Program-made: the position numbers and the translations under genes
The notes under the pieces: model-generated
Database searches by the model: none
What the model was told of the DNA's origin: nothing
Seen by the model: the letters and a program-made list of their open reading frames with translations, nothing else
Assembly (NCBI RefSeq): GCF_030272615.1
Contig: NC_081406.1
Location: 461,680,072-461,744,071, forward strand
DNA length: 64,000 nt
Direction of reading: 5' to 3'
Origin: Cryptomeria japonica
Lineage: Eukaryota > Streptophyta > Pinopsida > Cupressales > Cupressaceae
Shown: in pieces, positions 57,851 through 64,000 of the stretch
Layout: every line of letters begins with the position of its first letter
Numbering within the stretch: the first letter of the stretch is position 1

Positions 57851-58040
57851 CACATCAAATCTATATCAACTTGAAATATCGCAAATCAAACCAAATTATC
57901 TCATAACTCATATTGGACACACTTATCACACCAATGGTAGCAGACACGCAGACTAGAAAAATGCACTTATCCCAACACAACTGGCATCACCCTACCCATT
58001 TTCTTCATTCCTAGATCCCACTATACCAAAAATTTTCCCA

Positions 58041-58482
58041 TATGCACTAAAACATCTTGTCTAAGCACTAAGTTGCTTCTCATGCACTAACCTATTTTCT
58101 CTATGTGCTACCGAATAAACCTGATGCGCTAGGAGAAACCTACGTGTTCCCCTTTTCTTCCAAAGCACTACCTAACCTACCCTATGCGCTAAACCAACCA
58201 TATGTGCTATTCTATCTTCTCTACGCGCTACACACTTAACCCTATGCACTAGGTCACACCTATGCGCTATCTAGACCTTCCCATGCGACCCCCTAGTAGC
58301 CCTATGAGCTGGATATTTTCTATGCGCTACCATGTGCCCCCGATACACTAACCTAATCCTATGCGCTACCCTAACCTAATGATGTGCTAGCCTAAACTTT
58401 TTGGATGCTACCCTTTATTGTTAAAACCTACGTGCTACGAAATTTTTCGTATGTGCTACCCTTTCAATCTGACACGCTAAAA
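58041..58482 (-). repeat. AGCGCA motif array in antisense intron (B)
   Basis: About 20 copies on the plus strand of TATGCGCTA(C/A)-like words (variants TATGTGCTACC, TACGCGCTACAC, GATGCGCTAGG). Read on the minus strand they are TAGCGCATA, i.e. the motif of the two sense leader arrays of the same element. Confidence 0.85.
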
Positions 58483-58712
58483 TGTAAAAATCTGCATAAA
58501 AATTTCAAAAAATGACCAATAATGACAAAATTAAAAATCAAACAGGGGTCAAAAAGGTTGACTTACCGGTGGTTCATATGCGGCAGGCCTCTGATACCTC
58601 CTAATGCGCTCGAATCGATGAGAAGAATACAGAATCGACATGTTGATTTCTCTCCAAGTGTCACTTTCTCCAAAGACAACAAGCACAAATGAGAGAAAAG
58701 AAATCACTTTTT

Positions 58713-58726
58713 CCCTTTATATAGGG
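58713..58726 (-). promoter_or_regulatory. TATA box of antisense gene, element B
   Basis: The minus strand reads CCCTATATAAAGGG, a near-ideal TATA box, about 75 bases upstream of the exon 1 ATG. This would place transcription start some 45-50 bases before the ATG. Confidence 0.7.
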
Positions 58727-58901
58727 TAAATCAAAATTAGGGTTACATGGAGGAACGCAAAAATCACTCATTGTGTCTCATGCCAACCTACCCAATGTCA
58801 TTATCAGGAGATGAATCAATTTTCGCATTCAACATAGACCAAAATTTACAATGCTATCAAAATTATCCAACTCAAATAAATTTTTCAAAATTTTTGATTC
58901 A

Positions 58902-58914
58902 TCTCTCGAGGGGG
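58902..58914 (+). promoter_or_regulatory. Conserved TCTCTCGAGGGGG box, element B
   Basis: Identical to 21234-21246 of element A, 124 bases before the 3' LTR's polypurine tract end. See element A for possible roles. Confidence 0.55.
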
Positions 58915-59024
58915 CATTATCAACATCGTTTATCAAATCTAGGGCACGACATAAAAATTGATCACAAACAAATCATAACGACACATCATTTTCTTTGAAT
59001 CAACATGTGCACACACGTCACTTC

Positions 59025-59038
59025 AAAGAGGGGCAAAA
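59025..59038 (+). promoter_or_regulatory. Polypurine tract, element B
   Basis: AAAGAGGGGCAAAA directly before TGTAGACGTA of the 3' LTR. Confidence 0.82.
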
Positions 59039-60509
59039 TGTAGACGTATAAAAATGACCATATTCCTAAATGAATATTTTATGTTCATTCCTCTATTTAA
59101 TTAAATCCAATTTAATTAAATCACCCACATTCCTCTATTTAATTAAGTAAATTATTCAATTTATTTAGTTAAATTCACTTAAGCCCTTTTTGCATCATTT
59201 AATTGAATAAATCATTTTATTTAATTAAAACCCTTCTCTCTACTTTTTAATTAAATTCACATTTAATTAAATAGTTTAACCTAATTAAATAAATCTAATT
59301 TATTTAAAATCCCCAACTTGCAACCAAATTGAAATAAAGCAATTTATTTTAATTAATTCTATTTCCCTCACCCACTTGCATTTTCCTACATCTCCTACTT
59401 GCCTCCTAACCCTATTCCTAATTTCTTCAAGAATCCATCTAATCCAAATCAATTAACCCAAACCCATCAATTATCCCCTTTCCCTAAATTTGAGGAGGTC
59501 ACTTCTCAAGTTTGGAGTAAAGTCTTCAAAATGCATTAAAGCCTTTATCCATTCAACAAGTCAATGCCCCCAAATTTGGAAGGACTCTTACAAATTTGTC
59601 CCCAAAGTCTTCAAACCATTAATGGTTAACTAACCCTTAGTGGAATGGTTAGAGACATTTTGCCTAACTTAACCTCCATCTAACCCAAGGGTCTCATCAA
59701 GCATTTATTGCTTTGACCATGGTTATTCCTTTAACCCTTGCACAAGAGTTTATCCTTTGGGTAAAATCTTTATCCAATGGATAACCTTAACCTAACCTTA
59801 ACCCTTAGTCCCTAGGGTAACCATGAGGTCTTCTCAAGCATTTAATGCTTCTTACATGTCCTCTCAACCAGCCTTATGTTGACAATTGTCACCATTTCAT
59901 TGGTGAGAATTGTAAACATGGATTGACAACTTTCAATCTTGGCCCTTGATTAACTCTTTCAATCCTGACCATCCATTGCCCTATTTTTGCTATAACTGCT
60001 TCCTCCATTTTGAGGATCCATGAATCTAAGAAGTCTATTATCTAAAATCCATGCAAGCTTTAGTATCTCATTTATGCTCAATTTTAGCACATCTAGTCTC
60101 TCTTTGCAAAAGGAATTAATCTAATAAACATTTTTAGACTACTTCCTTTATCATTAGCTTAAATCATATAACTAGTATATCATGTTAGGATAGTATTACT
60201 ACTAATCTTGTCATCTTATAATCTAGTTTATTACATTTGTAGGATGCATTCTCATGTTAAAATCAATGAAAAGCATCCCTCATTCTTTCATTTGTCATCC
60301 CTAAGCCACTTTTCTCAGTGATATGAGAGCAAAGACATTGGCTTGAGGGACCCTGTGAGATAGAGAACCATGCAACCATCCTTGGGAAGTTGAGTCATCA
60401 TTCATGACTCCAGAACTTGCACCAAGAAGTCTTGTGGGTGTGTGGACAAGCCTCTTGGAGCTTCATTTTTCACATTTTGAGTTTCATAGCCCCACTTTTC
60501 TCGCATACA
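59039..60509 (+). mobile_element. Element B 3' LTR
   Basis: 1,471 bases, TGTAGACGTATAAAAATG to TCTCGCATACA, continuous and thus a guide to the split 5' LTR. The TATA region differs: the 5' copy has TATAAATAGAG, the 3' copy reads GCTATAACTGCTTCC with a short deletion near 59990. TSD GGTGG follows. Confidence 0.93.
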
Positions 60510-61134
60510 GGTGGAAATAGAAATATTTTGTCAAGTCGACTGTGTATATTATGTGTGCTCTAGAAAGTTGTCTTGCTGCCAGGAAAATTATAGAAATCTA
60601 TAGAAGTGAAAAAGTTGGAAGAGAGAAAGAACAAAGTATTGTGCAAAGTGAAATTATAGCAGGAAGAAGAAAACATATGAAAAACTAGAGAAAGAACAAA
60701 GAATTCTAGAGAGTAATGATGTAGTAGAGAAAATAAGACAAGCAGATAGAGGAAGGAAGAGAAATAGAGGAAAAAATTCAGTAAGCATAGAAAGTCATTC
60801 TCAAGATATGAGAATTTTGTAAGTGCTGCAAAACTCCTTTGTAGCAAGGCTTTATCATTGCATTGTAAACTTGATCAATCATTGTAAATCTCTAGGTGGG
60901 TGCTCAGAGAAGGGGTAGGTGCTCCATTGAGTAGGAGCTCATAAAATCAAGGGTTGGTGATTCTTGGGTTGGTGCCCTAACCATTTTAAATTGTTATTCA
61001 ATGTGAGGTTCAATTGGAGAAGAAGACTCCAACAACTATTCTCACTGAGTTTTTTCCCACCTTGGGTTTTCCTTGTTAAATTTTTTAAAATACATTGATT
61101 CACCCACCCTCTCAGTCTCCTTTTGTGTTTTTCA
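60510..61134 (+). mobile_element. Element D 5' LTR, right part
   Basis: Resumes after B's TSD. It has the copia LTR finish: TTTTTTCCCACCTTGGG, then TTGATTCACCCACCCTCTCAG and TGTGTTTTTCA at 61134. The next bases, TTTCTATCAAAGC, are a mutated tRNA-Met-type primer site (TTGGTATCAGAGC in C). Confidence 0.72.
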
Positions 61135-61148
61135 ATTTCTATCAAAGC
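61135..61148 (+). promoter_or_regulatory. Degraded primer binding site, element D
   Basis: ATTTCTATCAAAGC stands where element C has ATTGGTATCAGAGC; three positions differ. Confidence 0.55.
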
Positions 61149-61210
61149 AAAAGGTTCCCTTATAGTAAAAATATTACTCTAGCTTGGATAGATCCTACTT
61201 TGTGAACATA

Positions 61211-63130
61211 ATGTATAGGAATGAATCCTCCTCTAAAGCACCTATGTTTGATGGTACCAACTATGCCTTTTGGAGTAGAAGAATGGAAACCTACTTATCT
61301 TCCCTAGGTTTTGATGTTTGGATGTTATTAAAGAATGGTTATACCATTCCTCAAGTTCCTCCTACTAACCTTGATGCTAAATGAGAATATGAGAACAATG
61401 CCAAAGCTAAGAATGCAATCTTAAGCAGTTTGTTAGATATAGAGTTTTTCAAAGTCATGCATTACACATCAGCAAAATAAACTTGGGACAAGTTGCAGAA
61501 GATATATGAAGGAGATACAAAAGTGAAAGAAGCCAAACTGCAAAATCTAAGAGCTCAGGTTGAAAACCTAAAAATGAAAGAAGAGGAGAACATAACCGAC
61601 TATCTGCAAAGAGTGGATGAGATTGTGAGTGTTATGAGAGGACTTGGAGAGGATGTCAAAGATGAAGTTACTGTCAAGAAGGTTCTAAGATCATTAACTT
61701 CAAATTAGGACACAAAGGTCTTTCCTATTGAGGAAGCTAAAGACTTAAATACATTCTCTATAGATGAATTATTTGGCTCCTTATCAACCTATGAAATGAG
61801 AACAATAGGAGGAGAAACATCAAAGAAAGAAAAGATGGAGAATTATTATATGTCATGCAAAAGAAAATTTAGTTGAAAAGCAGTCTTTACACTTTTGAAG
61901 ATGATGCCTCTAATGAAGAAAGTGTCTTTGAAGGTTGTTGTAGTGATGGTGAAATAGAAGTTAATCTCTTTATGGAAAAAGAAGAGTTATTTGTTGATGA
62001 TGAAGAAAAGGAAATTGAATTCGTAGTAGACCTTGAAGGTGAGCTTGTGAGTGCACTAGAAGAACTTAGAAAGGTAAGAAAAGAATATAAAAAATACAAG
62101 AATGTTGTTGTTAAAGAACAAGACCTGCTTCACAAATCTCTTGAGGAATCAAAGAGAATGATTTCTGATTTGAAAATTCAATTGGAAGAAGCAAAGAGGA
62201 TGTATGAAGTGACAAAATCAAACTTAGAACGAAGGGATAAGGAGTGTCAAAAATTGGAAGAAGATGTTGTAAATCAGAGAAAGGAATTGGAAAAGAATAA
62301 GGATGAATTCAACATTAGAATTAAGTATGGTAGCGGCACTGAAGATTTAAACAAAATGTTAAGTAAGAAGAAGCACCACAAGGACATCAAATGTGTTGGA
62401 TTTGAAAATGGACAATGTTCTAACAATAAATATTCATCGAGGAAGGAGATACATTTCACCTCTTCAAGTGAAAATGAAGTCAAACAAACATTCACCCTCA
62501 GCAAGCCAAATGTGAAGAATACATATGTTGCCACTACAAAGAATCAGTCAATGAACCAACATACTGATCTTAAAAGAAAAGCCTAGATAAATGATGGAGT
62601 CTTCACTAGAGTCAAGGATACAAAATGTAAGAGCTCAAGAAGACTGAACCCTGCTTCTCCAAGGAGACAAATGAGAAACAACTTCAACAATGAGTGGTAT
62701 GTACTGCAATTCCATGACTACTACTATAAATGTAATACTTATGGTCATAGAATTGATGTTTATGATCTCATGCATAGATCTCCTCCTAGTTTTGAAAGTA
62801 GAAATCAACTTACTACTCTTAGGGATATGAATATTATTTGTTATCATTCTAATGGGTATGGTTATAGAAGTTATGAATGTAGGTGAAATATATTTGTCTT
62901 ACAATAGAATTTCAAATTCATATTTCAATGTAAATGTAAAATGCTATCATTGTCAAAACTTCAACCACATTTCAAAACATTGTAAGCTTAAGACAATAAA
63001 GCAAAAGAAGATAGTGTCAATGTCCAAACCTAATGTAAAATCAAAACAAAATGGGACAATGGAAAAGAAGAAAGAAAACAAACAAGTCTGGGCAAAATGG
63101 ATAAAGATAAGACTGAGTCAAGTTTGATTG
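61211..63130 (+). pseudogene. gag: Gag, element D (broken)
   Basis: A copia Gag. ATG 61211 opens MYRNESSSKAPMFDGTNYAF; the DGTNYAFW motif and LQNLRAQVENLKMKEEENI, VLRSLTS are typical of the UBN2-type domain. A long Glu/Lys-rich coiled coil (about 61980-62300) follows, then zinc-knuckle-like remnants (CYHCQNFNHISKHC at about 62941; others near 62730 and 62840 are damaged). Stops near 61382, 61478, 61706, 61873 and 62584 and two frame changes break it. The coiled-coil extension resembles that of element C's Gag-like protein. Confidence 0.8.
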
Positions 63131-63510
63131 TTCAAACTGCCGTACATGATGAAAAGAAAAACCTATGGGTAGTTGATAGTGGGTGTTCTAGCCACATTAT
63201 TGGTGATAAGAATAAATTAATTAAGCTTTAAGATTGGAATGGTGGCTTAGTGAGGTTTGGAGACAATTTATCAATCAAAATCAAGGGCAAAGGCACACTA
63301 CACATTAATTGCAAGCTAAAAGCACATGATGTATATTACGTGGAAGGTCTGAAGCACAATCTGCTAAGTGTGAGTCAAATGTGTAACAAATAATATAAGT
63401 TTACATTTGATTCCAAGGGCCGTGAAATAAAAAAAGAGAGAAGTGGTCAGATTGTTGCTAAAGGAAAAAGGACAGATGTCAATGTATATAATTTTAAAGA
63501 ATGCTTTGAG
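63131..63510 (+). pseudogene. Protease, element D
   Basis: The aspartic protease active site reads LWVVDSGCSSHI (catalytic Asp codon 63176-63178) and the domain ends EGLKHNLLSVSQMC (about 63343-63384), both standard for copia. Stops lie near 63230 and 63392. Confidence 0.82.
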
Positions 63511-64000
63511 TCTCAATGTATGATGGGACACGTTAATGAGAGTTGGTTATGGTATAGAAGACTAGGTCAAATCAATTTTGATAACCTTATTAAGGTAAGA
63601 AAGAAAGGGTACATAGCCACATACCTCAAATTATTAAGGCAACAAGCACCTTCTGTGATGAGTGTCAAAGAGGGAAGACAACTAATGTATGCTTCAAGAA
63701 TAAAGAATACTCAACTACAAGGCCACTAGAACTTGTTCATACTGACTTATGTGGGCCTACAAGAACAAGAGCCCTTAATGGAGGAAGATACTTCATGTTG
63801 TTTATAGATGATTTCTCTAGGATGACATGGGTCACTTTCTTGCAAGACAAGTCACAAGCCTTTGAAAGGTACAAAATATTTAGAAAAAACTGTTGAAAAA
63901 GAAAGTGGATACAAGCTAAAATACTTGAGATCATACTATGGAGGTGAGCTCACATCAAATAAGTTTAAAGATTACTATGAAAGACATGGAATTAGAAGAT
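63511..64000 (+). pseudogene. Integrase, element D (partial, runs off window)
   Basis: The GAG-pre-integrase part contains LWYRRLGQINFDNL, after which the frame changes. The core reads LELVHTDLCGPTR (first catalytic Asp, about 63744), FIDDFSRMTWVTFL and then LRSYYGGEL where copia integrases have LRSD(N/R)GGEF, so the second catalytic Asp is Tyr. The rest, with the Glu, lies beyond the window. Confidence 0.8.

Larger units (their letters stand above)
57535..58566 (-). other. Intron of antisense PMD gene, element B
   Basis: Donor CCACCG/GTAAGT and acceptor TGTGTTTCTTTTTGACAG/GAGCAT on the minus strand, both close to the plant consensus. Splicing brings exon 1 in frame with the PMD. It contains the motif array 58041-58482 and, nearer the acceptor, CAACTCAAGTTCCACAT-type repeats (57600-57840). 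Confidence 0.85.
55524..58641 (-). pseudogene. Antisense two-exon PMD gene, element B
   Basis: Exon 1 is 58567-58641 (25 codons), the intron 57535-58566 (GTAAGT ... TTTCTTTTTGACAG, phase 0), and exon 2 starts at 57534. Exon 2 encodes a plant mobile domain: LTLADRDIIERCGLTSLL, VNQGLLIALAERWYSDTNTF, PEDCYQILRIPVVGALLPY, then SVLVGFIGGFLCPDYRSKGL and RFAWGSAMLAHLYRELYE, VWAWEHIP. A Gly/Glu/Asp-rich polypurine part (about 56120-56400), an Ala/Glu-rich coiled coil (RAEARAEARAEALERA) and a Ser/Pro tail end at TGA 55524. Exon 1 aligns with A's without gaps, sharing R(F/Y)QRPxxYE. Several stops (one early in exon 2) and a frameshift mark it as decayed. It may act as a regulator of host silencing or of the sense RNA; that is inference. 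Confidence 0.87.
34554..60509 (+). mobile_element. Element B: Tat/Ogre-like Ty3/gypsy retrotransposon
   Basis: Bounded by TGTAGAC...ATACA LTRs and by TSD GGTGG (34549-34553, 60510-60514). Without the nested element C it is about 18 kb. The order is the same as in A: LTR, primer site, motif array in leader, ORF before gag, gag, protease, G-patch, RT, two RNases H, integrase, antisense PMD gene, polypurine tract, LTR. It landed in the 5' LTR of element D and was itself hit by C in its 5' LTR. At least four frameshifts and many stops make it inactive. Confidence 0.93.
32087..64000 (+). mobile_element. Element D: Ty1/copia retrotransposon, right end beyond window
   Basis: Starts TGTTGGCATTATTG at 32087, inside G. 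Its 5' LTR is split by element B (TSD GGTGG at 34549-34553 and 60510-60514) and resumes to end near 61134. Gag, protease and the start of integrase follow in copia order (integrase before RT). The element runs off the right edge, so RT, RNase H and the 3' LTR are not seen. The coding region has stops and frame changes. Confidence 0.75.

Noticed and set aside
4033-58482. CRISPR array reading of the AGCGC motif arrays
   Set aside because: Repeat units are only about 8-11 bases, degenerate and irregularly spaced, in a plant retrotransposon with no cas genes.
2576-60509. Envelope gene as in Athila-type elements
   Set aside because: The space between pol and the 3' LTR in A and B holds the antisense PMD gene; no sense-strand signal peptide plus transmembrane ORF is seen.

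Overview
The window looks like a piece of a large, repeat-choked seed-plant genome, most likely a gymnosperm such as a conifer. That is inferred from the density, size and families of the LTR retrotransposons; no species-diagnostic gene is present. I find no convincing host gene, tRNA or rRNA. Almost everything from about 1.7 kb to the right edge is assigned to LTR retrotransposons, mostly nested in one another, with element ends and target-site duplications (TSDs) readable for four of them.

Layout. (1) 1-2,497: a hairpin, unclassified AT-rich DNA, an LTR-like remnant and a Ty1/copia-type LTR (F). (2) 2,576-22,755: element A, a complete but decayed Ty3/gypsy element of the Tat/Ogre type (dual RNase H, G-patch, an extra ORF before gag), TSD GTTTG, inserted in the 5' LTR of element E. 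A solo copia LTR (minus strand, TSD ACAAA) sits in its 3' part. (3) 22,756-28,502: the rest of E, a gag-only gypsy-like element with no pol. (4) 28,800-32,086: G, a second E-family copy, cut by element D. (5) 32,087-64,000: D, a Ty1/copia element whose 5' LTR is split by element B (34,554-60,509, Tat/Ogre type, TSD GGTGG). B's own 5' LTR is split by element C (35,383-43,295, a pol-less copia-type element, TSD ACATC). The insertion order is therefore G, then D, then B, then C. All are on the plus strand except the solo LTR.

Most interesting content. Elements A and B each carry, between pol and the 3' LTR, a gene on the opposite strand for a plant mobile domain (PMD) protein. In both copies it looks like a complete spliced gene: a minus-strand TATA box, a 25-codon first exon of identical length, a GT..AG intron of phase 0 and a long second exon with the PMD. 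The intron is filled with an irregular array of a short AGCGC-centred motif. The same motif, in the same orientation relative to transcription, forms an array in the sense 5' leader between the primer binding site and gag; in B that leader array is itself bracketed by good splice signals. The motif has diverged between A (AGCGCTATTG type) and B (AGCGCATC type), yet the two ends of each element match. This strand-symmetric arrangement is my best candidate for an undescribed system.

All coding regions are decayed. A's gag-pol is one frame with a single +1 slip in RT and roughly 19 stops, and its integrase has lost two of three catalytic residues. B keeps the integrase DDE residues but has YEDD instead of YVDD in RT and at least four frameshifts. 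Coordinates of element ends are read directly from the sequence; domain names are assigned from motifs recognised by eye.
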